Assembly: GCF_003443995.1 (NCBI RefSeq)
Contig: NZ_QWEY01000012.1
Span: 1 to 64,000, forward strand
From: Pseudotabrizicola alkalilacus
Lineage (GTDB): Bacteria; Pseudomonadota; Alphaproteobacteria; Rhodobacterales; Rhodobacteraceae
Length of the DNA: 64,000 nt
Direction: 5' to 3'
Of this stretch, positions 20,101-27,104 are shown in pieces (within the stretch, counting starts at the first letter, position 1; each line of letters opens with the position of its first letter). The notes under the pieces were generated by a model. It was given only the letters and a program-made list of their open reading frames with translations. It was not told the origin of the DNA and did not search any database. Made by a program: the position numbers and the translations under genes.

Positions 20101-20419
20101 GTGACACCGTCAAAGAAATATCGAGCGCGACCCCATCCTTTCGAACACGCAGGGTTTCGAAATGGCTTACAATCTCACCCTTGCTGATCTGCGTCAGAAT
20201 CGCATCTTCTTCGCTATGGCGGCCCTCGGGAATAATGCGGGTAATCGAATTGCCGATCAACTCATGGGCCTGGTAGCCGAAAAGCTTGGTCGCTCCGTAA
20301 TTCCAGCTGGTCACAGAACCATCGAGTGAAATGCTAATTATGGCATCTTCACAGTGCTCGACAATCGCCGCAAAACGGTCACCCTCGGACGCATCTGCGG
20401 GCCGTGGCATGTCGTTCAT
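17165..20419 (-). CDS. Hybrid sensor histidine kinase, PAS-GAF-PAS-PAS-HisKA-HATPase-REC-REC
   Basis: 1084-aa soluble kinase with no membrane segment. In order: PAS (about 12-135), GAF (150-290), two PAS domains (about 300-550), a phospho-acceptor domain with GGVAHDFNNLLQ (His about 586), an ATPase domain (DTGCGIP, GTGLGLSMVYG), then two receiver domains with phospho-Asp near 874 (LLFTDVVMPG) and 1015 (VLISDIGLPD). It probably senses a cytoplasmic or redox/light signal and passes phosphate on, but ligand and output are unknown; no response regulator gene is adjacent. The related kinase upstream is transcribed in the same direction. Confidence 0.9.
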   Translation of the reverse strand: MNDMPRPADASEGDRFAAIVEHCEDAIISISLDGSVTSWNYGATKLFGYQAHELIGNSITRIIPEGRHSEEDAILTQISKGEIVSHFETLRVRKDGVALDISLTVSPIKDQGGRVIGASKVARDITPRKRAEGARQKLIDCSRLVGRPFLDAVVEALAEALQVRWVLLCDLHPCNPNRARVLSAWSDGGRQENFEYDLKGTPCANVLVDEACIYPANVANLFPDDALLTEMGVESYMGVPLRGSKGGSIGLLAVLNDKPIDPSLQPLETLELFAGRAAAELQRLAAASANERLGRIVEDAASETFVFDAHTLKFILVNRGARENLGYSMEELVELTPVDIKPSLTTEAFMDIIEPLRSGKKTVLHFETMHRRKNGTDYNVAVRLQLLNDDAGAVYFAAIEDTTERDAAARALRQVSQRLDTVLSNTTMSVFLMDDRQQCVYMNAAAERLTGYRFEETLGRPLHDVIHHTYPDGRPFPLHECTIDRAFPEENQVQGEDMFIHKDGSFYPVAFTASPIRDEKGKAVGTVIEVRNIAAELQAREAMANFNASLQSRVAEVMAERETVEAQLRQSQKLEAIGKLTGGVAHDFNNLLQVIGGNLQLLQKDVAGNNRAEQRVQNAISGVSRGGKLASQLLAFGRRQPLAPKAVNLGRLVRGMDDMLRRALGESVEVETIISGGLWNTFVDETRVENAILNLAINARDAMNGHGKLTIEAGNAQLDDRYTRQHPEVEAGQYVMIAVTDTGCGIPAEMLEQVFEPFFTTKPPGQGTGLGLSMVYGLVKQSNGHIKVYSETGEGTTIRIYLPRTKQAEADRPVVDLGPVRGGSETVLVVEDDDDVRATVVEILSELGYRVLRARDAASGLAIIESGVAVDLLFTDVVMPGSMQSREMARLAQERLPELAVLFTSGYTENSIVHGGRLDENVELISKPYTQEELAHRLRYCLDGRGPAKRQPTAKESETHSQPTCYKVLLVEDEVLIRMSTVDMVEDLGHTTFEAGTAREALQILEGNQIDVLISDIGLPDVSGASLIAEVQARWPAIRIIVASGLSVTEAVERYGLGNSVTWLEKPYSQADIERILGVQTEET

Positions 20420-20422
20420 CCT

Positions 20423-20750
20423 TCACTCCATCTCAACCGTCAGCGGAAACATCTGCTTCGAACATGCCCTGCACCAGCGTTCCTGGCGGGGTCGCAAGCC
20501 GTTCGACTTTAGGCGCATCAGAAATGGTTTTCAACGAGATTGGGGTTTCCGCATATCGCAACGTGGCCCAGCGTTGGGGGTGAGCGGCAAAGTTCATCTA
20601 TGATTGGAAAAAGCTGCCTTGCGGCCAGCGACGTTGCCTCAAGAGGTCGATACCCAAGCTGCAGACCCAGGCGTTCACGGCTATGACGATGCCGTCGCTG
20701 TCCCTGCAGTTCAGTATAGCTTGCCGGGCAGATCTAGGCATGGTTCCCGA
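20423..20750. other. Gap between the two histidine kinase genes
   Basis: About 330 bases. On the minus strand a partial EcfG-like arrangement (GGAAC, 15 bases, GTT) lies before the larger kinase, but its spacing is too short to call. No gene or strong hairpin seen. Confidence 0.35.
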
Positions 20751-20753
20751 AGA

Positions 20754-21986
20754 TCAGGCGACTGGTAACAGTGTGGGCAATTTGAATGCAAATGTTGTGG
20801 TGCCATCTTTGCACGTCACGTCGATCCGACCGCTGTGAGCTTTGGCGATGGAAAAAGCAATAAAGAGGCCAAGACCCAGCCCTTCTCCGGCCGCATGTGT
20901 GCCGCGCCGAAAAGGTTGGAACAAATCACGCAGCAAATCGTCAGGTATGGCCTGACCATGGTTGGCGACGTTTATCTCAAGCTCGCTTGCGGTCAACAGC
21001 CCATATACATGAATTGGCGCACCACGTGTTCCGTGGCGGACGGCGTTCGACAAAAGGTTCCCAACCGCCTGCGCGATACGTAGCGCATCGCACCTGATGG
21101 GCCGGTCGAACGACAGATCAAGTGTGATTTCATGGTCCGGCCACGCAGCGCGGACTTCTTGAACGACTTGCGTCAAGGCCTCGGTTAATGGCGCGTCCCT
21201 CACTGCAGAAATGCGGATGCCGCCGCCTAACCGAGCCTTTGCATGCAGCATCATGTTTTCTATCATATCGGTCATGCGGTAGAGCGAGGACCGCATCAAT
21301 GGCAGGATTATCTGCGCCCTGTCAGTCATAGACTCTTTGCCCAACTGCCGGAAGCCAGCATCAAGCGCCGCCACAGGATTGCGCAGGTCATGCGCAAGAA
21401 CAGCGACAAACTCTTCCTGGATGCGAGCCAGTTCACGCTCGTGCGCGACCATAAGCTCCTGTGCATTCAGCCGCTCTTCTGTCTCGAGACCCTGGCCGAT
21501 GATGTCGGCAAACATCTCCAGCATCGCTATCGCGCGTGGATGCTTTACGTCGCGCGGCTCGGTGTCGATGACGCAGAGCGTGCCAAAAAAGCTGCCATCG
21601 CGTCGACGGATGGGGATCGAGGCGTAGCTTCCGATGCCGAACTTTACCGCAATAGGATGCCCGCCGTAATCTTCATCGGTGGCCGAGTCGTTAAATATGA
21701 CGTTGTTTGAGGTCTCTCGAACGGACTGGCAGAATGTTGATTGAATCTCGATCTCATCGCCCGCTGCCAAGCCAAAATTGACTTCGTCTATCGTGCGGCA
21801 GGCTACCCAGCGATCCTTTGTCACCCGCGCGACTGCTGCAAAGCGCATGTCTGTGGCAAGCATAATTGTTTCGAGGATCGTGCCGATAAGACTGCTCTCT
21901 GCAAGCAAGGTGATATCAGCTTGGAAGTCGTGTGTTCCCTGCAAAAACGCAGCGTGGTCCTGAATGAGGCCTTCCTGCGCTGCCAT
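20754..21986 (-). CDS. GAF-domain sensor histidine kinase
   Basis: About 410-aa soluble kinase. A GAF domain spans about 20-180 (FGIGSYASIPIRRRDGSFFG, GTLCVID). The HisKA block is VAVLAHDLRNPVAALDAG (His about 197) and the ATPase domain has VGNLLSNAVRHG and GEGLGLGLFIAFSIAK. I chose ATG 21986 because AAAGGTGG is nine bases upstream; the TTG three codons earlier is less likely. It precedes the larger hybrid kinase by 335 bases and may act in the same circuit, but it has no receiver domain of its own. Confidence 0.88.
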   Translation of the reverse strand: MAAQEGLIQDHAAFLQGTHDFQADITLLAESSLIGTILETIMLATDMRFAAVARVTKDRWVACRTIDEVNFGLAAGDEIEIQSTFCQSVRETSNNVIFNDSATDEDYGGHPIAVKFGIGSYASIPIRRRDGSFFGTLCVIDTEPRDVKHPRAIAMLEMFADIIGQGLETEERLNAQELMVAHERELARIQEEFVAVLAHDLRNPVAALDAGFRQLGKESMTDRAQIILPLMRSSLYRMTDMIENMMLHAKARLGGGIRISAVRDAPLTEALTQVVQEVRAAWPDHEITLDLSFDRPIRCDALRIAQAVGNLLSNAVRHGTRGAPIHVYGLLTASELEINVANHGQAIPDDLLRDLFQPFRRGTHAAGEGLGLGLFIAFSIAKAHSGRIDVTCKDGTTTFAFKLPTLLPVA

Positions 21987-22154
21987 ATGGCCCAACCACC
22001 TTTCGCGGTCTGTGGGTTCACAAAAACGTGAGCCGAACAGTATCTTAACCCCAACGAATGGGCAAGATTTTAGATATTGGATCCAACGCTACCACGACTG
22101 CGAACTGTTGGACGGACGTGAACTGACTGAAGGCTAGTATCCGCTCTCGAAGAA

Positions 22155-22560
22155 TTTTTGATCGGCCACGGGCTGGTAGGCGGGATCGTGATGCTGTCCT
22201 CGGCAGTGCAAGCCTTTGCCGAAGAGCAGCGGGTCATCGCCGGCGTGATCACCCCCTCAATGTGGTCAAACGCCTGCCAATCTGAACGCTGTTCGCCGGA
22301 CGGAGCGGGCACGAAGCACGGCTGGAAGCCACTGGGTGGCTGGAAGTTCAGCAAAACCATCAATGGTGCAAAAGCCGAATATATTCTGGTTTAGGACGCG
22401 ATAGCCAACCTTGCGCCGGTGCGGATGCCCTGAGCGACGAACAGGTGTTGATGTGTCCCGACGTCATGTCCGCCAGCTTCGGCGGTGCCGAGATTGGCAA
22501 GATTCGCATCGGCGGCATGGTGGCGGTGTTCGGGCGGGGCCCATTGGTTCCTCAACACTA
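22155..22560 (+). pseudogene. Zinc-dependent alcohol dehydrogenase, decayed fragment
   Basis: The plus strand still spells a medium-chain Zn-alcohol dehydrogenase: FLIGHGLVGGIVMLSSAV, then RVIAGVITP, DGAGTKHGWKPLGGWKF, and NGAKAEYILV followed by TAG at 22392. After a frameshift near 22425 it continues LSDEQVLMCPDVMSASFGGA and KIRIGGMVAVFGRGP, then loses similarity. These are the catalytic-domain and start-of-Rossmann parts of the family. Both ends are missing, and several cysteines of the zinc site are changed. Confidence 0.75.
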
Positions 22561-22806
22561 TTCCGTGCGGCGTCGCAAGTGCAGCGACAATCGGGCGTTC
22601 AAAGCGAAGGTCTGAAAGGTCCCGCACTGCAGACACTACGCGGTCAATCTCGCCGCGGAGAGAACCAGCGACCGGTTTGGCAAAGCCGCAATGCGGCGTC
22701 GAGATTGCCCCTAATGGCCGTTTTGGGCCGTCTTTAGCCTTTCAACCGGCCGAAGACGTCAGTATTCCTTAGCAAACCTGATCTCAAAATAGCAAGAAAT
22801 CCTTAC

Positions 22807-23349
22807 ATGTCTGCGTTGCCCTTGATTGCTCAAACCCGGCGCTCACGAGGGATGACACAGGCTGATCTTGCTCAGATCATTCAGGTTAGTATTCCAACAG
22901 TCAGGGCTCTTGAGCGTGGCGAAGGAAGCTTGCGGTTGATGGGCCGCGCGATGCAGGCGCTGGACCTTGGTTGGGGGTGGGTTCGGCAGGGTGAAGACGC
23001 AGCTGCCTTGCTGGCGGCGCGGCGGCGCGAAAAGGGTCTCACTCAGGCTGCGCTGGCCCAGAGGGCAGGGTGCTCCCGCCCGACAATTATAGCGCTGGAG
23101 AGAAATCTTTCGGGCAGTGTGTCTATCTTGCTTTCCGTCCTGGCAGCTCTCGAGCTGCGTCGGGCGCTTAGGACGCTGGACATACGGGGAAAGGGTGGCC
23201 TCATTCCTGCAACCAATGCGCCGATGCGGGATCTGGTCATGACGCCAGCGCCCTTGGCCGGCGCTATAATTGCCCATTACACCGATCGATTTGACGGCAG
23301 GATACTTGACCCTGCCCGTGGACAGGCCAGCCCCTACTGTAAATGTTGA
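22807..23349 (+). CDS. Double-HTH protein joined to the first part of a methyltransferase-like domain
   Basis: 180 aa. Two Xre-type helix-turn-helix units follow one another: GMTQADLAQIIQVSIPTVRA at about 15-34 and GLTQAALAQRAGCSRPTIIA at about 76-95. After a linker comes TPAPLAGAIIAHY and GRILDPARGQA, which resembles the start of an N6-adenine DNA methylase (target region then motif I, normally DPxxGxGAF). The protein stops eight residues later with SPYCKC, so the enzymatic part is cut off. It may work as a repressor or be a broken regulator-methylase fusion. Convergent with the AbiE pair. Confidence 0.6.
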   Translation: MSALPLIAQTRRSRGMTQADLAQIIQVSIPTVRALERGEGSLRLMGRAMQALDLGWGWVRQGEDAAALLAARRREKGLTQAALAQRAGCSRPTIIALERNLSGSVSILLSVLAALELRRALRTLDIRGKGGLIPATNAPMRDLVMTPAPLAGAIIAHYTDRFDGRILDPARGQASPYCKC

Positions 23350-23350
23350 T

Positions 23351-23376
23351 CCCACCCGCGCAGCGACGCGGGTGGG
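23351..23376. terminator. Hairpin between convergent genes
   Basis: CCCACCCGCG, six-base loop, CGCGGGTGGG: a perfect 10-bp stem in the 29-base gap between the double-HTH gene and the AbiEii gene. No T-run follows on either side, but the position fits a two-way terminator. Confidence 0.6.
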
Positions 23377-23378
23377 CA

Positions 23379-24386
23379 TTACGGCTCGGGCTGACCGCGC
23401 CGATTAATACGATTGGATATTGATTCACACCTTTGTATGACTTCGTCAAATTCAGGAGGTGTCCCGAAGATCATGCCCCCACTGATCATCTTGTCGTAGT
23501 CGGACTTCAAGTCCTTGAGGGCTTCACCTTCAGGAACAAGACGCATAGCCCCATTGATTGCGGCGTTGTAGTCCACGCCTGCGCTCCGAAAGAACACCGA
23601 CTTGTGCATGGCTACCTGGTTGGCAAGCCAATCATCTTGAATTGCGGCATTCGCGATTCCGCTGTCATCGAGCATCATCAAATCATACCAATGCCGCGAT
23701 TGTCGAGCTGCATCCAAGCGGTCTCTAACGACAAATGCATATATTGCCGTCGCTTTTTCCCAAAAAGTCCTTTCAGCATCCATAACTGATGCCTTGGCGA
23801 CCGGGAATGAAATGTCCTTGAAATGTTCCGCGATGTCGCATGAGATGGTGTGGTGATTGTGGGGTTCCGCCGTTGATCGCCCCCCAAACTCAAGAAGGAC
23901 CTCTGGCTTCACATATCCAGATTCTTGCGACCGGGACGGATAGACAATGCGAAGGTCCGATCCGCCTTCATATATCAGACCTCCACCGATCCCAAACTCG
24001 TCGAGTCGGGCCTGCAAGTGCGGCATACACTGCCCCTCAACCCACGACGCCAGTGCCTCATCAGAGCGACGTCTGAGCTTATCGCTTGCCGATCGGCTTG
24101 CGGGGGTGTCCGATTCATCGTCTTCCAGATTGAGAAGCTTTCGAATATTGTAAGTAATATCCAAATCTTCTGAGAACCTGTTGATGGCATGAAATGCTTT
24201 TGAAAGGGACGTTCCGCCCTTGAATACGAGAGAGTCGGAAAAGCTTGAGGAAAAGATCGCGTTCAGGCTCCATACAACCCAGATGTCCTTCTCTATAAGA
24301 AAGTCTGGCCTTTTTACCTGAAGTGCAGCGGCACCCAGGAGATCACGGGCATCCTTATCCGTCAGCTTGAAATAGTCCTCAGGCAT
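23379..24386 (-). CDS. abiEii: AbiEii-type nucleotidyltransferase toxin
   Basis: 335-aa nucleotidyltransferase of the AbiEii/AbiGii toxin family, which acts in type IV toxin-antitoxin pairs and abortive phage resistance; family members modify tRNA or bind GTP. The key motifs are GGTSLSKAF (about 59-67) and SEDLDITYN just after it, with a further conserved block in VMDAERTFWEKATAIY. ATG at 24386 overlaps the end of the antitoxin gene by eight bases. The gene is intact, and lower GC than the neighbouring chromosomal genes suggests acquisition. Confidence 0.88.
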   Translation of the reverse strand: MPEDYFKLTDKDARDLLGAAALQVKRPDFLIEKDIWVVWSLNAIFSSSFSDSLVFKGGTSLSKAFHAINRFSEDLDITYNIRKLLNLEDDESDTPASRSASDKLRRRSDEALASWVEGQCMPHLQARLDEFGIGGGLIYEGGSDLRIVYPSRSQESGYVKPEVLLEFGGRSTAEPHNHHTISCDIAEHFKDISFPVAKASVMDAERTFWEKATAIYAFVVRDRLDAARQSRHWYDLMMLDDSGIANAAIQDDWLANQVAMHKSVFFRSAGVDYNAAINGAMRLVPEGEALKDLKSDYDKMISGGMIFGTPPEFDEVIQRCESISNRINRRGQPEP

Positions 24387-24969
24387 GCGCAGCCTCCACT
24401 ATCGTCTTTGCCAGCCAAGCCGGTAGAAGCCTGGCAAACCTAGCAGCTTCCATTACAATACCAGGTTCCCTTTCCGAAAAAGACCGGACAGCCTCATCTG
24501 CATGCTCTGGGCCGATCCACTCAAGTGCCCGAACCAGTTCACCTGAAGGTTTTCCTGCGTTCACGAGCTGCCACCTGGGAGCGTTCCGAAGCTCCACCTT
24601 GATCCCACTGAAATCAAGTTTACGGCTTGTTCCTGATGTTACATAGATCATTCTGACCGGGACTTGTGTGGTCATCCCGAGGACGTTGGCCGCAGCGGCT
24701 CCGCCCCTTGCAAACACCTCCCCTTCCTGCTCAGTGATCGAGGCGACAACGCGTTCAATTGGTGGGAGGTGGCGTCCAAATCGGGTTTCGGACGGGACTA
24801 CATAGTAGCCTCGTGTTACCCTGAACAGGCTTCGTTCGCGGCAAAGTCTGGAGAGGGCTTGATCAATAGCGGCGCGTTCCCCGAGATGCTGTAAGCTCTT
24901 GGCGGAGAAGGCGTAACCTTCTGGCTGCCTTTTGGCTTCGACAAGGATTTTTTCAGAGATTGACTGCAT
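24379..24969 (-). CDS. abiEi: AbiEi-type antitoxin (DUF6088 family)
   Basis: 196-aa partner of the toxin. The N-terminal half is a winged-helix region (AIDQALSRLCRERSLFRVTR, RGYYVVP) and the second half the DUF6088/AbiEi C-terminal domain (RGGAAAANVLGMTTQ, LEWIGPEHADEAV). In characterised AbiE systems this protein represses its own promoter. I chose ATG 24969 because AAAGGTGG stands a few bases upstream and the promoter lies just before it; an in-frame ATG at 25020 would be inside the -35 region. Confidence 0.85.
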   Translation of the reverse strand: MQSISEKILVEAKRQPEGYAFSAKSLQHLGERAAIDQALSRLCRERSLFRVTRGYYVVPSETRFGRHLPPIERVVASITEQEGEVFARGGAAAANVLGMTTQVPVRMIYVTSGTSRKLDFSGIKVELRNAPRWQLVNAGKPSGELVRALEWIGPEHADEAVRSFSEREPGIVMEAARFARLLPAWLAKTIVEAAHA

Positions 24970-24981
24970 GTCACCACCTTT

Positions 24982-25016
24982 GTCAGAAGTATAACATTTT
25001 ATCTGACGATATTCAA
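24982..25016 (-). promoter_or_regulatory. AbiE promoter with overlapping operator-like inverted repeat
   Basis: On the minus strand: TTGAAT (25011-25016), 17 bases, TATACT (24988-24993), a good sigma-70 promoter ending about 20 bases before the antitoxin ATG. A perfect inverted repeat, GTCAGA at 24982-24987 and TCTGAC at 25002-25007, lies across the spacer and the -10 box. This is where an autorepressing AbiEi would be expected to bind. Confidence 0.7.
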
Positions 25017-25035
25017 GCATTGGGGAATAGCTCGA

Positions 25036-25386
25036 TCAAAATCCGAACAGATCCCTCGGGTAGATGAGCCCCTTGGCCAACCCAATCCGCATCGCGGGCG
25101 TGGCGGCATCCTGTCCGCGCAACAACCAGTTGTGATAAAACCGCAGGATGGTGACTATCTTCGGAACCATGTCCGGATCGTAGAACCCGTAGGCGTGCCA
25201 GATCCTTTGCTGGTTCGATGCGGTGGGAAGGCCCCGTTCAAAGCCGGTCACACGACGCCGGGCCAGGTTGAACCAGGCATCCACCGGATGGATCGATGCC
25301 TCGCAGATCAGCCTGGCCAAACCGTCGAATCCAAGATGGCCCATCCACATGATCGTCCCCGGCGGCGGCCTGTCACCCGACGGCAC
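25036..25386 (-). pseudogene. Truncated transposase-like gene, C-terminal part
   Basis: Minus-strand reading gives a coherent C-terminal domain: HPVDAWFNLARRRVTGFERG, NQQRIWHAYGFYDPDMV, ILRFYHNWLLRGQDAATPAM, RIGLAKGLIYPRDLF. The ending resembles the last part of some alphaproteobacterial DDE transposases, but I cannot place the family firmly. The first 15 or so codons overlap an IS91 fragment on the other strand, so the native N-terminus was probably replaced; the real gene is a fragment. Confidence 0.45.
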
Positions 25387-25540
25387 AAGATGGCTGCCCT
25401 GCCGCCCGGGCTTCTTCCTGCATGTGCGGGTTTTGTCGCGGTTGTTCCGGCGCCTGTTTCTTGAGGGGCTTCTCGCGTTGCACCGCGCCGGGGAACTCGC
25501 CTTCTTCGGCGACCTGGTGAACCTTGCGGACGCCCGAACT
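25343..25540 (+). pseudogene. IS91-family transposase fragment
   Basis: Plus-strand reading gives the central part of an IS91 (HUH/Y2) transposase: IVPGGGLSPDGTRWLPCRPG, FFLHVRVLSRLFRRLFLEGL and LHRAGELAFFGDLVNLADA, a highly recognisable run in that family. It starts abruptly at the transposase-like fragment on the other strand, and similarity ends near 25540. No start, catalytic tyrosines or ends remain. Confidence 0.75.
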
Positions 25541-26042
25541 GCGTTATGCCGATGCTCTGTCCTCGCGGCTTGATCCGGCTGCCATGCAGGAGGTCTGCCG
25601 GGCCATGCTTGGCTGAGGCGCGAGGATCATATGCAGGCGGCACAAAAGGGAATAAGATGATCACATTTTGGCATCAAGGAAGCATAATTTGGGCATGAAA
25701 ATTTTTTCGCTTCGTTGTGTTTGGCAAAGCGTGAAGTCAAATTTTTTGGGCATGTTCAAGATGTTATGTCGCGAGCGCTTAAGGGCTCTAGGATCGATTT
25801 GGACATTCCGAAACAGTTCGCAGATCGCGTCCCCGCAACCAGAAATACCTCGATAGATCAAAAGCTTAAGAGCCGCCCCCAAGGGCGGCTTTTTGCGTTC
25901 CCAACGGCGGGTCAACAATAGGTCAACAAACGGACGGAAACGGCGTGCAAGATCAGCGGGATAGTGCGCGGGCAGGACGCCAGCCGCGCGAAAACCGCAG
26001 AAGAACGCGATCAATCGGGACGACGGCTGATCAGGGACGCCA
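25541..26042. other. Non-coding stretch with direct repeat and terminator
   Basis: About 500 bases left of the kinase operon. It holds a run of AT-rich sequence, the terminator at 25871-25894 and a GGTCAACAA repeat (25911-25919 and 25921-25929). The minus-strand open frame across it has no family resemblance. It may be the island edge, but no attachment site can be shown. Confidence 0.4.
25871..25894 (+). terminator. Rho-independent terminator
   Basis: AGCCGCCC, loop CCAA, GGGCGGCT, then TTTT: an 8-bp GC-rich stem with a T-run on the plus strand. No plus-strand gene that it would serve is recognisable upstream, so it may be left over from a lost gene. Confidence 0.75.
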
Positions 26043-27104
26043 CTAGGGGCAAACTAGGACCGGAAATGCACGTTCTCGCGGATGTCCAGGGGCCGTAGTG
26101 AAGACAACTTTGGACCCAACCTTAGCCTGCCTCGGTCCGTAAACGCTGTCTTCGTGAAACATGACTTCCCTTCCACCACTCAAGATGAAGCCGAAGGTCT
26201 TTCCTGCAAGATTGTGGACCGTCCCATTCTTCCACGCACCCCTGAAGTAGACCAGCTCATCAGTGGCCGCAGCCAGATCTGATGCTGTCGGTCGAAGGGC
26301 TGGGTCAACGTTAAGGCAGCTTTCGACTATGCCTTGAAGGTCCCGCGATAGCTCTGAGAAAGCCGGCTTCGATGTCATGAATGCTGGCCAAGCCTCTCTA
26401 TTATTCATTTTGACATTGGCTGGAACGATCAAGCCCTCCCCGAAGGGTAAAACACCGGAAAGCAGATGAAACATCATTGCGCCCAAGGACCAAACATCCG
26501 CTTCGACACCGACGGACTCACCTTTTTTTCGGAACATCATTTCTGGGGACATATAGGGGAGAGCCCCTTTCACCGTTCCTGATGTTGTTTTGGAAATGTC
26601 CCCCCGCTTTGCAATCTCCTCTTCGAACACTTGGTCTGTGAGGGTTGCAATGCCAAAGTCAGTAATCTTGACTGAAGTGAGAAGATAGCCGCCCGACACG
26701 ACAACGTTCGAAGGCTTCAAGTCTCGATGCACGACTCCCTTCTGATGCGATGCAGCGAGCCCTTTCGCCAACATACGGAACAACCGCGCGGCAGTATGCG
26801 GGTCAAAGAAACCGTAGTTGGCAATGCAACTATCTAAAGTGCCCTCACCTGCGTACTCTTCTATCAAGTGCGGCGTATTTGAAACCTCAAAGTAGTCAAG
26901 GGTCTTTGCGACATGGTGATGGTTGACCCTTGCAGCGATTACAGCACTGTTCTTGAATTTCTTGTGGGCCTGCCCCTCTTGGGGAAACTTCAGAGCAACT
27001 TCGGCGTCACGCAAGATGTCATGAGCAGAGAAAACATGTTGCATGCCGCCGCTACCAATTGCTTTCGTGATCTTGTACCGCTCCGCCAGCACAGTTCCGA
27101 TCAT
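26043..27104 (-). CDS. Ser/Thr protein kinase with C-terminal cold-shock-like domain
   Basis: 353 aa. A complete Hanks-type kinase covers about 9-275: glycine loop IGSGGMQHVFSAHD, Lys in VALKF, VVHRDLKPSNVV, TDFGIA, and PYMSPEMM. Beyond about 290 a compact domain reads NGTVHNLAGKTFGFILSGG, then REVMFHEDSVYG and AKVGSKVVF, which follows the cold-shock/OB-fold pattern (GTV-x-KxFGFI, V-FH, G-KV-F) that binds single-stranded RNA or DNA. No transmembrane segment, unlike PknB-type sensor kinases. Last gene of the phosphatase-kinase-kinase operon; its ATG overlaps the preceding stop by four bases. Confidence 0.85.
   Translation of the reverse strand: MIGTVLAERYKITKAIGSGGMQHVFSAHDILRDAEVALKFPQEGQAHKKFKNSAVIAARVNHHHVAKTLDYFEVSNTPHLIEEYAGEGTLDSCIANYGFFDPHTAARLFRMLAKGLAASHQKGVVHRDLKPSNVVVSGGYLLTSVKITDFGIATLTDQVFEEEIAKRGDISKTTSGTVKGALPYMSPEMMFRKKGESVGVEADVWSLGAMMFHLLSGVLPFGEGLIVPANVKMNNREAWPAFMTSKPAFSELSRDLQGIVESCLNVDPALRPTASDLAAATDELVYFRGAWKNGTVHNLAGKTFGFILSGGREVMFHEDSVYGPRQAKVGSKVVFTTAPGHPRERAFPVLVCP

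Noticed and set aside
20420-20500. EcfG-like promoter for the larger histidine kinase
   Set aside because: Spacing between GGAAC and GTT is 15 bases, shorter than the usual 16-18, so the match is too weak to annotate.
25800-25870. Possible tRNA or tmRNA 3' end as an attachment site (GTTCG and CGCAACCAG)
   Set aside because: No T-arm or acceptor stem can be folded, and no matching att repeat is visible in the window.
25661-26014. 117-codon minus-strand open frame downstream of the kinase operon
   Set aside because: No family resemblance, and it crosses a plus-strand terminator and AT-rich non-coding sequence.
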